In this document: piece by piece, positions 45,627 to 57,439 of the stretch | Layout: every line of letters starts with the position of its first letter | How positions within the stretch are numbered: the first letter of the stretch is position 1 | NCBI GenBank assembly: GCA_021292165.1 | Contig: CM037876.1 | Location: 109,807,379 to 109,871,378 of the forward strand | DNA: 64,000 nt | Reading direction: 5' to 3' | Source: Shinisaurus crocodilurus | Lineage: Eukaryota; Chordata; Lepidosauria; Squamata; Shinisauridae | Notes under the pieces: model-generated | The model's input: the letters and a program-made list of their open reading frames with translations, nothing else | What the model was told of the DNA's origin: nothing | Database searches by the model: none | Translations under genes and position numbers: made by a program

Positions 45627-46941
45627 AGGATTCCCCCTTCAGCATGCAGGGTCCCGTCTCATATATGCTAAACATGCAGCTGATGGCAGGCATGGCTGGT
45701 ATGCACATTCATAGTAGAGGGGGACATGGCCACTGGGGGAGGCTAGCCCACTCAGTGTTCACACATTCTTTGGTTATTTACGTATGCCTGTATAAAAGCA
45801 AAATATGTATTTTCTATTGTCTTTCATATGCAAATGTGTGCAGAATTAATCAATGATAACTTTCTTCATTGAGAACCATCTCTAAAATTTACAGTTGTAT
45901 TACTTTGCATAATTTATTTTGTATGTCTTAACCTGACAGCACCTTTTTACCTAAGGGAAGCAAGAATCTGTGAGTGCTATCAATTGAGTGCTATCAATTC
46001 TGTTTCCCACAATTTTTAAATGCATGTTATTTATAAGATTTGTATGGAGCCTTTCATCCAAAGATCTCAGAGTAGATTGCAACAATTAAAATTAGAAAAC
46101 CCCAGCTGTTTTCTGGTGCTCAGCCATGGGAGCCCTCACTTGTATTCCACGGGTGTTCTTTACATGGAAGCAACACCAGATGTGGCTGCAATCTTTGTCT
46201 CCCTAACCTTCTGTGGAAAATATTTACATGCTTATTTCTTCATGGGGTGCATGTGGCTCGCCTCTCCTGCCTGGTGATTATCAGGCGTACTCACGTTCTT
46301 ATTATAGAATAAAATAGAATAGGGCAGCAAATCAGCTTTCGCTCTTTGAGCCATCTATCATTTTTGAATCCTTCCTTCACATCCTTTCTAATAATTCTTA
46401 CCAGGCTCAATAATCCTTGACCCTTCATATAATGTGTCAGTCCAGGCATTCCTTTCACCAGCTGCTTTTCCGTTCTGAAGACTTCTAAAAATCTCACTAG
46501 AGCTTGCTTGTGTTTTAATGGAATATTGCGCTATTGGTTAGTGTGAAATTGTTTCATTACTTTCTGTGAGTCTCTCCCTTTCCCTTGCTGAATGCAACAC
46601 ATTGTTTGTTGCTTTGATGTTCTGTATCGGGAGAAGGATCTGCCTGTCTGGCCGTCAACTTATATCCTTCTTCTCTCAGTACAGTATATACTACAGAGGT
46701 AGCACCTGTTCCCGCAGACATGATTCCGCTGATGGAAGAATACAAAAAAACCCATGTACTTTAGCACTACTTGTCCTTTATTATCAACCCCATTGTCTGG
46801 CTTAGGGCAGGTGCAAATGTAATGATCCCAGCCTCTTAACTGTGGTTATCAGACTGGAAATTCTTGAGCCTCGGTGGACTCTTCAGCACCATATCGTTCC
46901 AGCTTCTTCTGATCCAGGGCACTGAGATGAGAAAGAAGACA
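45627..46941. other. Intron, nothing recognised
   Basis: No coding or repeat call. The SINE tail and the putative Copia LTR bound this stretch. Confidence 0.35.
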
Positions 46942-47405
46942 CTGTTGTGAAATGTAGCACAAACACCAGCTGTGGCACATTGTTTACATATGTAAGGTAC
47001 AGAATGGCTGGTAAACAAGTCATGTTTAGTCTTCTACTTCCTGCCTGTTTCTCATGGGAAAAGTAGGTGTGAAAGAAATACGAACTGGTCACATGGTTTG
47101 TATGTTCTGGTGACGTGCTGACTTGTTAGCTTTCTGTCTGTAGCCATTTTTGGAGAGAGATGGAATTGCTCTCTTCTTCTTCTCTCTGTTGCTCTGACTA
47201 ATGCTTGCTGGACTTAATGCAATCATGTAACGTCTTAGCTGAGGTGGAGTGAAGCCCAACTTGCTCCACTGGATTAATGCTTGCTATGCATTGTACTCTG
47301 CACATGGACTGTAATTAGGATATGTATTCTCTGTAGGATATACTTGTTAAAGTAAATAAACAGGTAGAACAATAACCTGTGGAGTTTACAGAGTTATTTC
47401 CTTAT
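46942..47405 (+). mobile_element. Putative Copia 5' LTR
   Basis: Begins tgttgtgaaatgtagcac (TG start) and contains the polyadenylation-like aaataaac at about 47354. It is followed near 47407 by tgggatctgcaagg, which resembles the tRNA-iMet-internal primer site of Copia elements (tggtatcagagc). No second LTR is present, so the boundaries are inferred from the position upstream of the Copia ORF. Confidence 0.4.
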
Positions 47406-48218
47406 TACTGGGATCTGCAAGGAGGAGGCTGAACGGGCTGATATCCGATACACTGGAATGCTGCGTGGAGTGGGAGAGACAGGTCTGAACTTCTGTGTGT
47501 AGATTTATGGGTGTTTGCACACGGGAATAGGATTTTAAATCTCCCATCTCACACAAGTGAAGCGCTCTGCTTTTCCACGAGGCTTGCGTGCCTTCAGGGT
47601 TGTTCAACACCTTCAGGGTTATGGGCCCAGAAATTTGGATTAAGCGGGACCTGTTGGACCAGTGCCAGAACCGAACGGAGCCAGTTCGGGGCCAGGCTGA
47701 GGGTCAACGCCGGCAGCAGAAGCGGGACCTGTTTTCCAGCTGCTGTGTGTCAACAGCTTCGACTCCAGGAATGCAGTGATTAATGGCAGAGGAGGACATC
47801 AAGGCGGAAGAGAAATCTCCTGGGCCTTCATCCGGTAAGGGAGGGGAAGAGCGGGAGGTGTGTATGCTGAGAGCTTGCAGGCTCTGTTCCAAGCCGAAAG
47901 CTCAGGAAGCAAAGCCGAGAATTCTGGAGGGGAAGGAGGGGGAAATCCCTGTTCCCGGGAAGGCGGCAGCACCAGCTCTAAATCCCACAGATAGTGGTAC
48001 AGCTATCTGGTTCGAACTGTGTATTATGAAACGACCAGATGCAGCATTGTTTAAATCATGCGGGGCTCTGGAATGTTGTAATACAAGAAGCAGTTGCAGT
48101 TGCAGCGGGAGACAAAAAACAGTTTCTGGACACTGTAAAGCAGATCTGGGAGTAGGATCATACTTGCATGGAAAGCTGTACCAGTTGAGCTGACAGGCAA
48201 CCAGATCAGAATCTGACC
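47406..48218 (+). mobile_element. Copia leader / broken gag region
   Basis: The interval between the putative LTR and the Copia ORF. Short frames (47588-47779, 47783-48193) show no gag core. A stop lies in frame about 27 nt upstream of the ATG at 48219, so the N-terminal part of Gag has been deleted or replaced. Confidence 0.4.
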
Positions 48219-49326
48219 ATGGAGTATGTGTCAGGCAAGCTTCTCTCTGAGCAAGAGAAACGGCAAGGAAAGAAAAATAATGCTGGACGTAAATCAGCAG
48301 ACAGCGCGGCTGACGCAGGGAACAGCCAAGCTGGGAGTAGCAGCAAGCTGGTGGGAGTTACCCAAGCGGCAGCTTTAAAAGTGAGAAAATGCTTTTCTTG
48401 TGGGTCGACATCGCATCTTAAAAAGGACTGTAATTTTAAGAGCAAGAAGAAAAAGACCAAAAAGGAAGCTACCAGTACACCTGAGGAGGCAATTAAAACG
48501 GGCAAAAGTTTGATTGCTCGGGTGGGGGTTTCCAACAACAACATGTGGGTTTTGGACAGTGGGGCATCACACCACATGGCAAACTCCAGAGACATGTTTC
48601 AATCTCTGGATGATGGATATACAAATCAATTTGTTGAACTGGCTGATGGAAAGCGAATCCAGGTGACAGCTGCAGGAACAATTGACTTTGCTACTTTGGG
48701 TCAACAAAGGGCACTGCTTGTTCAAGAATTGGATACAAACTTGATAAGTATATCACAATTGGCTAATAATGGATATGAAATATGTTTTTCTGACAGCAAC
48801 TGTGTAATTTCACATGAAGGGGTGATCTGTGCAAAAGGTGATTTGCAGAATTCTCTGTATGTTATAAATCCATTTGTAACACATGATGAGAGGGCAAAGT
48901 ATGCAAATTGTAAACCTCATGACAATTGTGTGCATATTTTCCATAAGACGTTTGCACATGCCAACTACAGAAGCATCGAGAAGATGCCGGGTCTGTGTGA
49001 GGGTATGAAAATGAAACCTTGTTCTAATTATGTGGAATGTGAAGTATGCAGTACAGCAAAGTCACACAGAACAAACATTCAGAAACACAGTGATAGAGTT
49101 AGCACAAGAATATTTGAGCTGGTACACTCTGATGTTGCTGGACCATTTGAAAATAGCTATGGGGGAAATAGGTACTGTATGACCATCATTGATGACTATT
49201 CTCGATTTGGATTTGTTTATCTTCTGCAGCATAAATCTCAGGTTCAAGAGAGATTTGAATCATTTGTTAAATGGGCTGGGAACAGATATAAACAATATCC
49301 AATAGGAGAATTACTCTCAGATGGTA
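48219..49326 (+). pseudogene. Ty1/Copia Gag-Pol fragment (zinc knuckle, protease, integrase N-half)
   Basis: An open frame whose first ~369 codons are Copia-like. EYVSGKLLSEQEKR is the end of Gag. C58-x2-C61-x4-H66-x4-C71 is a zinc knuckle. VLDSGASHHM (about 111-120) is the aspartic protease active site. HKTFAHANYRSIEKMPGL is the GAG-pre-integrase block. LVHSDVAGPF holds the first integrase aspartate and GNRYCMTIIDDYSRF follows. The frame reaches ELLSDG, the second catalytic aspartate, and there meets the tail of a Sauria SINE. The rest of integrase and the RT/RNase H are absent. The remaining frame has no stop, suggesting a fairly young copy. The last ~35 codons of the open frame are SINE sequence. 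Confidence 0.88.
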
Positions 49327-49563
49327 TTATTTATTATATTTATACCCCACCTTTTTTCCTGCAAGGAACCCAAGGCGGCTTACATAGTCCTCCTCCTCCT
49401 CTTCTCCATTTGATCCTCACAACAACCCTGTGAGGTAGGTTAGGCTGAGAGTCAATGACTGGCCCAAAGTCACCCAGTGAGTTTCATGGCCGAGCAGGGA
49501 CTAGAACCCGGATCTCCCAAGTCCCAGTCCAACACTCTAACCACTACGCCACAGTGGCTCTCC
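49327..49563 (-). mobile_element. Sauria SINE truncating the Copia ORF
   Basis: Minus-strand copy, near full length: the head complement ggagagccactgtggcgtagtgg ends at 49563, and the tail (attattt/atttata) abuts the Copia integrase at 49326. Copia sequence does not resume beyond 49563, so the far side was lost or was never part of this copy. Confidence 0.9.
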
Positions 49564-50175
49564 ACACTTTAGTCCTTTTTGCAGTTCTGTTCCTGGGAAA
49601 GTCACACCCATGACTCATCTTTACTTAGTACCTTTTTGACCAATGAGTGACCTAGAGAACTATCTATGTAGAGCCAGGCCATCTTCCCAGGAGTAAAGAT
49701 TGTTAACAGCACATGACAGCAATTGTTTGGGAGAGTGTACCAAATCATGCACACACACTGTTCTTTCCTGTTCTCTTGGCAGATAATTACTAGGATTTGG
49801 TATGAGTCTATGAATCCTGAGTTGAATCAGGCCACTTCTAAGTTATTCTGTGGCTCTCCAAGGTGAAGGAGGATGCCCTCTGAAGCATCCAGAGCTGAAT
49901 CTAGACCTTCCTGAAACTTTGTGAGCAATTTGGTTCTATGGAGAGCTACAGAAAAGCAGGCCATGTCTGCAAAAAAACAAAACAAAAACCCTGTGCTTTT
50001 GTTTTTTTCATATATGGAAAATGCCAAGGCGGAAAGAAGGGGGAGGAAAAGGAGTTGAGTGACTGACAGGTCTTTCTAAACACAGGGAAAAGTTTACAAG
50101 GACTCTCCAATAACAGTGCTTTGAGGGAGGATGTCATATGTAATCCTTTGCTCCAGTTTGTTCTGTGCTCTTTGC
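49564..50175. other. Intron, nothing recognised
   Basis: No coding or repeat call between the SINE and the CR1 copy. Confidence 0.35.
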
Positions 50176-50976
50176 TAGAATCATAGAAAAGGCCCTCGAG
50201 TCCAACCCCCTGCGCAACGCAGGAATCCAGGTCAAAGCATCCCTGACAGATGGTTGTCCAGCTGCACCTTGAATGCTTCCAGAGTGGGAGAGCCCACCAC
50301 TTCCCTAGGTCGTTGGTTCCATTGTCTTATTGCTCTAACAGTCAGGAAATTAGGTGGAATCTGGCTCCCTGTAACTTGAGCCCATTATTCCTGCAAACTG
50401 GGATGATCGAGAAGAGATCCTGGCCCTCCTCTGTGTGACAACCCTTCAAGTACTGGAAGAGTGCGATCATATCTCCCCTCAGTCTCCTCTTCTGAAGGCT
50501 AAACATGCCCAGTTCTTTCAGTCTCTCCTCATAGGGCCTTGTTTCCAGTCCCTTTATCATCTTTGTTGCCCTCCTCTGAACCCTCTCTAGTCTGTCTACA
50601 TCCTTCTTAAAGTGTGGTGCCTAGAACTGGACGCAGTACTCAAGATGAGGCCTAACCAGTGCTGAGTAAAGGGGAACTATCACTTCATGCGATTTGGAAG
50701 CTATACTTCTATTAATGCAGTCCAAAATAGCATTTGCCTTCTTTGCAGCCACATCACATTGCTGGCTCATATTCAGTTTGTGATCTACCACAATTCCAAG
50801 ATCCTTCTCACTTGTAGTATTGTTGAGCTAAGTGTCCCCCATTCTGTAACTGTGCATTTGGTTTCCTTTCCCTAGGTGCAGCACCTGGCATTTATCCCTA
50901 TTAAATTTCATTCTGTTTTCAGCCCAGCGCTCCAGCCTATCGAGATCGCTTTGAATTTTGTTTCTGTCTTCTAGAG
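50176..50976 (-). mobile_element. CR1 LINE ORF2 C-terminus and 3' tail
   Basis: Minus-strand copy of the same CR1 subfamily as 42205-43250. WAENRMKFNRDKCQVLHLG lies at the 5' side, and [32 protein letters not shown] and [13 protein letters not shown] follow. A deletion removes the NIRKNFL block near 50350. The site occupied by the 173-bp MITE in the other copy is empty here (gcagtactcaagatg at about 50635-50649). Confidence 0.9.
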
Positions 50977-51023
50977 CAGTGTTCTCCAACCTTGGGTCCC
51001 CAGATGTTTTTGGCCTACAACTC
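50977..51023. mobile_element. hAT MITE half (left arm)
   Basis: cagtgttctccaaccttgg to ggcctacaactc, the left arm only. It directly abuts the CR1 sequence at ctctagag-like bases (ttctagag), which fits insertion into the CR1 followed by loss of the other half. Confidence 0.75.
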
Positions 51024-51516
51024 TTTGATTGAGTCTTTTTGATTAACAAACAGTAGAAACAAGGAATTTGGGGCTCTTGAGCACATGGATTACCCTTAAA
51101 AAAAAATAATTCAAGCAATTACTTATAAAATTACTGCTGCTACAGAAATAAGTACTAGTATTAGTAGGACTTGCATAGGAAAAAGTATCTGGAAAAATTA
51201 CTAGTTTAACTGAAGCCATTATAAATATCAGTAGTCCAGTTGTATATAGGGTTTTAAAAATTATTTACCCACCAAAAACGCCACTATGATACTTTGAAAA
51301 CGGAATAATCATGCTAATGAAAGTTAAAAATATTTGCTGAAAAGAATTTATTTCATAAAGAGGGGGAAAGAAGCAATAGGAGCAATTCTGATAACTATAC
51401 AATTTAAAGTAAGTCTCTCTAAAAATACCCAGGGGTGGATGCAGTTCAGTGCCCTAGCCGCTACACCCGACCAGCTCACTGTGTATTTACTCTGCAAGTT
51501 GTATTTCCCCCTAAAT

Positions 51517-51652
51517 CAGGGATCTCCAATCTTGGGTCCCCAGATGTTGCTGGCCTACAGCTCCCAACATACCCAGCCAGCATGGCTAATGGCAAAGGAT
51601 TCTGGGAGCTGTAGTCCAGCAACATCTGGGGACCCAAGGTTGGAGAGCCCTG
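51517..51652. mobile_element. hAT-type palindromic MITE with perfect 8-bp TSD
   Basis: 136-bp palindrome of the ggctctcc subfamily, flanked by ccctaaat at 51509-51516 and 51653-51660 (identical). The left terminus has drifted to cagggatctcc. Confidence 0.88.
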
Positions 51653-51660
51653 CCCTAAAT

Positions 51661-52763
51661 AAATAGAGACTGGTGGTGGTTTGAATTAAACCCCAAAATG
51701 ATCTGTGTGTTCCATGAGGTAGCAAGCAAGTGGTTTCTTGAAATAAAGTGGGGTATCTTCTCCAAGTAAATCAGGAATTATCAGTTCAAGATCAAACCAC
51801 CTTGGGTTTTCCCTAAAAGGTGGCTTATAAATCATTTAAATGAAATGAAATGAAATGGGTATCCCCTACATGTAAACACGTCCTAAAACTACCGTATGTA
51901 CGGTAAGTTGAATTTACTTTTGACATTTGGTGAACATGTCTATGAGCCTTTTGCTTTTCTCTCAAATAAGGTTTTATTTAAAAATTGATAAAAACAAAAG
52001 TTGTCCTGGCAGATAAAGTTGTGCCACCTCAATGTATAAGGATATAAACTCTGTTGTTACAGACTGCCTCATGTTGCTGGCCTTTGCAAACAGGGGAAGC
52101 AATAGTGCCAAGCTTGTGTCTGGTGAAGCAGAGAAAACTCGATGCCCCCTAGTTTGCCAAGCTGCCTTTGGTCCATATATAGCAGTTCCTCACAATCAGA
52201 TGTAGGCTTGGCTGGACTCAGGCTGACCTTATTCTTGGTGGGTCTGCATAAAGCAGATAACTTTACTGTATCATCCATCTGAAGAGGCCTGCATGAACTG
52301 CTTAATGAAAGAGATATTCCAAAGGCTCAGCTGTGGCAGCCATTTGGCACAAGGGCCAGAATTAATAATGTCATTGCAGGAAAAGTCAGCTGTTCTCGAG
52401 CTGCAATGCCAGGCGTTACAGAAGTGGGTCCAGAAATACTTCATCCATCTGCCAAGAGTTTCAGATCAACTTGGCAAGTTTCTAATTTTAAACCTGCAAA
52501 GGGAAAATGCTCTCTCATTTTTTTGGCAATAAGATCCATACATGTGGAGAGTATTAAAGAATGCCTTCTCTCTAAAATATCATAATCCAACACAGTGATC
52601 TGAAGGTGCTTATCCAGTGAAATAAGCATAGGCTGATGCTTTCCAGTGTTTGTGTTCCAGGTTTCCAAGCTTCAGCTTCTCTCAAGCACTGCCCATTTTG
52701 GGGACCTTGATTCTGACAAAACATGCTGTCTTGATTTGGACAAAATACGGATGTCTCTTTGAC
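51661..52763. other. Intron, nothing recognised
   Basis: No gene. Open frames at 52293-52532 and 52441-52668 overlap on opposite strands, without family resemblance. Confidence 0.35.
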
Positions 52764-52850
52764 AATGCAATCCTATGCATGTCTACTTAGAAGGAAGCCC
52801 CACTAAGTCCAATGGGACTTACTCCCAGTTAAGTGTGTATAGGATTGCAG
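52764..52850. mobile_element. Palindromic MITE (tgcaatcctatgcat family)
   Basis: The left end tgcaatcctatgcatg and right end gtataggattgca are inverted. In between, agccccactaagtcc and gggacttactccc pair imperfectly. Eroded relatives are at 12330, 35470 and 44255. Confidence 0.55.
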
Positions 52851-52852
52851 AC

Positions 52853-52957
52853 TTAGGGTGCAATCCTATGCATGTTTAGACAGAAAAAAGGCCTACAACT
52901 CCCAGCATGCCCCAGCCAGCATGCTGGGAATTGTAGGCCTTTCTTTCTGTCTAAACA
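52853..52957. mobile_element. Chimeric-looking MITE, palindromic core
   Basis: The left end ttagggtgcaatcctatgc is followed by tgtttagacagaaaaaa and then by the hAT-MITE core gcctacaactcccagcatgc. The two 38-bp arms at 52873-52957 pair almost perfectly across a short ccccagcca loop. The right outer end has been lost. Confidence 0.65.
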
Positions 52958-53354
52958 TTTACCTTTAAAGTTTCAAATTTGACAAAAAGGTGAAGGTAGA
53001 AGCAATTTTCCTGTAATTTTCTGGACTCTTCGATGAGCTGCAGCACAAAGTGGCCTGGGTCCGAATGTTGCTTCTGTTAACGTAACTGATGGCCAGCCTA
53101 GCTTTCATTCAACAGATGCCATCTATTCCACAAACTTGTGAAACTATCAAGATATATAAACTATGAGAATTTGGTAAAATAGTAGGACAAGGCTGGAAAA
53201 ATGTTTCAAAATACAAAAGGGCACCAGCCAGCATATAGTCACTAGATCTACACATGACATTAAAAAAAATAAATATGACAGAGGCATAACATTTTTAGAT
53301 AGCCAGTCATCTGGTTTGTATGTGTGCTAACTATGCACCAGAATAAGACTGAAT

Positions 53355-53478
53355 TAGGGTTCAATGCTACGCATGTTTAGACAGAAAAAAGTCCTGCAAC
53401 TCCCACCATTCCCCAGCCAGCCATGTGGCAGAGGAGAGCACCCTTAATTAAAAACATGCATAAGATCGCACCCTTAAT
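53355..53478. mobile_element. Sister of the 52853 MITE with both ends
   Basis: The left agggttcaatgctacgcatg and right catgcataagatcgcaccct are inverted. The same tttagacagaaaaaag block and a mutated core (cctgcaactcccaccattcc) lie inside. Flanking 'tta'/'taa' trinucleotides are possible target duplications. Confidence 0.55.
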
Positions 53479-54190
53479 TACAAAGTACGTAATGCTCATT
53501 TAAACAAAGGAGGGGGGAAATCAGGTAGTTTCTACAGATCACTGTAGCTTCTAGAGTTAAAGTGATACACTTTTTAAAATTAGATGAGGTCCAGTGTGTC
53601 AACTATGCACAATGTGAAATGGTATGTATTATGTGTAGATTGCTTTCTTTTAATCCCCCCCAAGCCAACTGTATTTATTTAAATATATATATATATATAA
53701 AAAAATAAAAGCGCTCTGAATGTCTACCCTCCACATTTATCTCGGTTGCAAACAAACAATGATAGATGAGGTTAGTGATAGATAACCTGATATTATCCCA
53801 GAGAATTTGAATTAGAGAAATTATGACTGTGTATTCAAGGTATCTCTTAAGCCTTAGCACGACTTGATACCACAAAATATTAAAGTCCCCTAAACATGAC
53901 TTTTAATTCAACAAAAGCTCCCTTTCATTGAGAAATGAATAGTTTAACTGCTTCCATCTCAGCCCTAGACATGTTATTCATACCTGTGAAATATCTTTAG
54001 GGGAATATAGAACAAAAATTGAGTGGGAATGCTACGGATTCTATAAAACATGCACAAGATCCTTTAGAACTTTTATCTGTCCCCATCCATCTCCAGTAGT
54101 GCCATGGATGAGATTTTCAAGGCCAGAAAAACAGTCTTCACCAAGAATTGACTTTATTTATTTACTATTAGCTAGGAAGCAGTCTAGTTC

Positions 54191-54213
54191 CGTGTGTGTG
54201 TGTGTGTGTGTGT
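54191..54213. repeat. (GT)n microsatellite
   Basis: About eleven GT units. Confidence 0.92.
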
Positions 54214-54669
54214 CTAATGTGTAACCTTTGGTTGTTCTGTTCAGGATTAGACGTAATCTGCATTTGCTTGAATGTAAAGGAATGTATTTCTTTACAAAGA
54301 AAGACTTTGGGGGGCGGCACAAAGTGCATTAATTCTATGTGCACAGCTCTGTTCAGTCCTTTCTCCAATTTAACATTTATTTGTAATGTATCTTTAATTT
54401 TAATCATTGTGATAGCTAAGTCTGCCATGCAAAAACAGAACATGGAATGACCTGCTGGATACAAAGAATAGCCCAGTGTTACTTCACACAGAGTAAATGA
54501 AGTTCAAATAAATTATAATTTTTTTAATAAAGTCAGACTGTTGCACAATGAGCAGGAGCAGGATTTCCTCTCCCATTCTAGCAGCTTTCTCAGCTGCAGT
54601 GTTTCAAGGATTCAAAAGAATGGGGCTTGTATCTTTAAGCTAGCCATAGGAGCAATTCACCTATGCAGA

Positions 54670-55030
54670 AAGGTTACAACATTTGGGGCTTTTTAGCTTA
54701 GAAAAAAGCACATGATAGAGGTGTATAAAATGATGCACAGTGTGGAGAAAGTGAATAGGTACTATCTCTGATTATATAAGAAGGGATCATCCAATGAAGC
54801 TGAAGATTTATCTGTCCTGAAGATTCAAGACAAATAAAAGGAAGCACTTCTTCACAAAGTGCATAGTTAAATTATGGAATTCGCTACCACAGAATGTAGT
54901 GATGGCCACCAACTTGGACGGCATTAAAAAGGGGGATTAAATAAATTCATGGAGGACATGGTGATCAATGGCTACTAGTCATGACAGCTGTATATTACCA
55001 CCAGTATCAGAAGAAGTATGCCTCTCAATT
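54670..55030 (+). mobile_element. CR1-like LINE 3' end, second subfamily
   Basis: gaggtgtataaaatgatgcac, aggaagcacttcttcacaaa and gaattcgctaccacagaatg, then gaggacatggtgatcaatgg, follow the CR1 C-terminal coding and 3' UTR order of a subfamily unlike 42205. Heavily mutated. Confidence 0.65.
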
Positions 55031-56318
55031 AGGGATATATGAGAATTCTGTTTGGGGGGTGAAAATTTGACGGATTTTTCTGGCTTGGCCCTGTGGATTT
55101 CGTTCCATTCCACCTGCTGGCATAGACTCAGTCAAACTACCTACTCCTATATTTAAAATAAAAAGATATCTCTATCCAACTGCTGTAATTTCATCTAGAG
55201 TCTATAAAGAAAAACAGACGAGAGCACTCTTATCTAAAAGAAAAGATAAATTAAGTCAGCCAGAACAAGAATCTTTAGAAAAGAAAAGCATTAGTGGACA
55301 AGATCCTCTCAGGACAGATTTCGGAGAGCTAGGTGAAGTAGACTATTCTGTAGATAGGTTTGAGAATAATCTTTTTGAAATCTTTAGAGATCTATCATCA
55401 AAGGAGCAAGAAGAGATCTGTATTTGTTGGAGTCATTAAGGGATAAGTATGAAAGCAGACAAAAATAGAATCCGTATATCCAATTTTTCCAATAATAGTA
55501 AGGGTTAACCCCAAGATTAGGCAGGTGAAGAAGGAAATGGATGGGCTCACCCAAAAACAGAGGGAGTCCACTGATGGGAATCTGTGCACAAGAACTTGTA
55601 CCCCACTTGTAGAATTTATATATACAAAATTCAATAGTCACTCAGGTTGGCAAGGCGATTAGAAAGCTAGGCTGTTCCTGGAGCCCAATGAGCTTGGACA
55701 ACAGAGCCTAAGAGACCAAGGAATCATTGATACTATCCCGAATACAGCATCTACCTCCTTTCTAAATATATCAAGTGTCTTTAAAGACACTAAAGGGGAA
55801 CTGGATTGTATATCTGAAGGTTGATTTGTTGTATGGTTCTTTCTGACTGAAGGGCAAGGATCGAATTAGATTGAGGGTCCTGGTAGTGCATATCATAAAT
55901 ACACATAAATACACAGACACCATCTATAAATGGGAGACCCTTAACGTTAAATGCCTTGCCAACCCAGTAGAGGAGAAGGACAGCAAATCACATTCAAAAA
56001 TTTAAACCAGAAATAACTATGCTACAAGAAATACACCACCACCAGAGGGAAAGCAGATTACTGCCCCATCGGTGGTTTGGCTTCCATTACTTAGCCTTGG
56101 GATTCTCCAAGTTCAGGGAGTTGCAATAATATTGTCATCTACAGTGACTTTTCAATGTGACTCAGAATTGTGCGACCCGAAAGTAAGATTTCTTTTTATT
56201 AAGGGCTCATATGGAGACAAAAAATTAACAGTTGGCACAATCTGTGCTCCAAACGTGGGCCAAAATAAATTCTTAAGAGGATACCCTTAAAAGCCTAGAT
56301 AACTTTCAGGAAGGGCAG

Positions 56319-56529
56319 CAGGGGAGACTGGTGCCTCCTGTGTCCGTGGGGCTCCTCAATCATTGCAAGCTTTTATTCTGAGCTTTATAAGAGCTATCCA
56401 TGGTGCTGTACTCCACCCCCAAAATCAGTTCACCACCATGGGGCATCATGGATAGTTCCTATAAAGCTCAGAATAAAAACTGCAACGGATAAAGAACCCC
56501 ACTGACATAGGAGTCACCAGCCTCCCCTG
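56319..56529. mobile_element. hAT-type palindromic MITE inside L1
   Basis: 211 bp with inverted ends caggggagactggtgcctcc and the complement of gagtcaccagcctcccctg. Pairing continues to the centre (attctgagctttata / tataaagctcagaat). Flanking 8-mers aagggcag (56311-56318) and aagggaag (56530-56537) agree at 7 of 8. A different family from the 135-bp MITEs. Confidence 0.82.
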
Positions 56530-57146
56530 AAGGGAAGGTAATAGTGGGTGGAGATTTCAATGCCATAAGGAACAGAGAGCTGGACAGGAGAGGAAATAGT
56601 GCACCTAAAATGCCTCTCACAATAGCAAAGTCACCTTTCAGAAGATCTCCTTAGGGAATATGCCCTTCTTGACTCTTGATGGGAGTAAATCCCTAAACCA
56701 AGCATTATACTTTTTTCCCAATGCCCCAACATACATGTACAGGCAAAGATTATATCTTCCTCTCAGGGGGGGGGGTCTATGTGCCTCACTGATAAACTCA
56801 ACCATAGGCCCCATGACAGTATCAGACCATGGACACATTTCAACAATGTTAACATACTTGGCCAGCAGCCCATGTCCTTTGCATGGCGCTTAGACCCCAT
56901 CTTCTTAATGAGACAGGACATGGCAGGGAAAATTGGGGATGACATACAAAACTATTTTCAAGGAAATAAACACGGGGGCATAACACGGGCCATGACTTGG
57001 GATGCCATGAAGGCTGTTATTCGTGGGTCCTGCATAAGTCAAATGGCTGCCTTCAGAAAAATAACAATTCCTAAGCGACGGCAACTGGAAGCTGAAATAG
57101 GCATAAATGATGGCCTAGATAAAAAAGAGGGAACAATGAAAATATA

Positions 57147-57398
57147 CAGTAATACCTTGGATTACAAGTAACTTGGTTTGAGAGCGTTTTGCAAGACAAG
57201 CAATTTTTTAAATATTTATTTAATTTTTTTTTTACTTGATATACAAGCGACGTCTTGCAATACAAGTATTGTAGTACGGCTTAAATTAAAAATCTCTGTA
57301 CAAATTTTTTTGGGGGGGATTTCGTTTTGATATAAGAGTGTTTTGGATTACAAACATGTTTCCAGAATGAATTATGCTCTCAATCCAAGGCATGACTG
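57147..57398. mobile_element. Tigger/pogo-like MITE inside L1
   Basis: Same family as 14277-14518, about 252 bp, with cagtaataccttggatt and the complement of aatccaaggcatgactg as ends and TA on both sides (57145-57146, 57399-57400). Confidence 0.85.
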
Positions 57399-57439
57399 TA
57401 CAGGGAACTAAAAAATATATATAGACACTCATAAAATCA

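Noticed and set aside
40711..46000. A CRISPR-like or phage-type system
   Set aside because: The repeats are microsatellites, MITEs and a 150-bp tandem repeat without spacers, in vertebrate nuclear DNA.
47783..48193. A host exon or Copia Gag ORF
   Set aside because: No Gag core motif and no splice support. It is kept only as part of the Copia leader.
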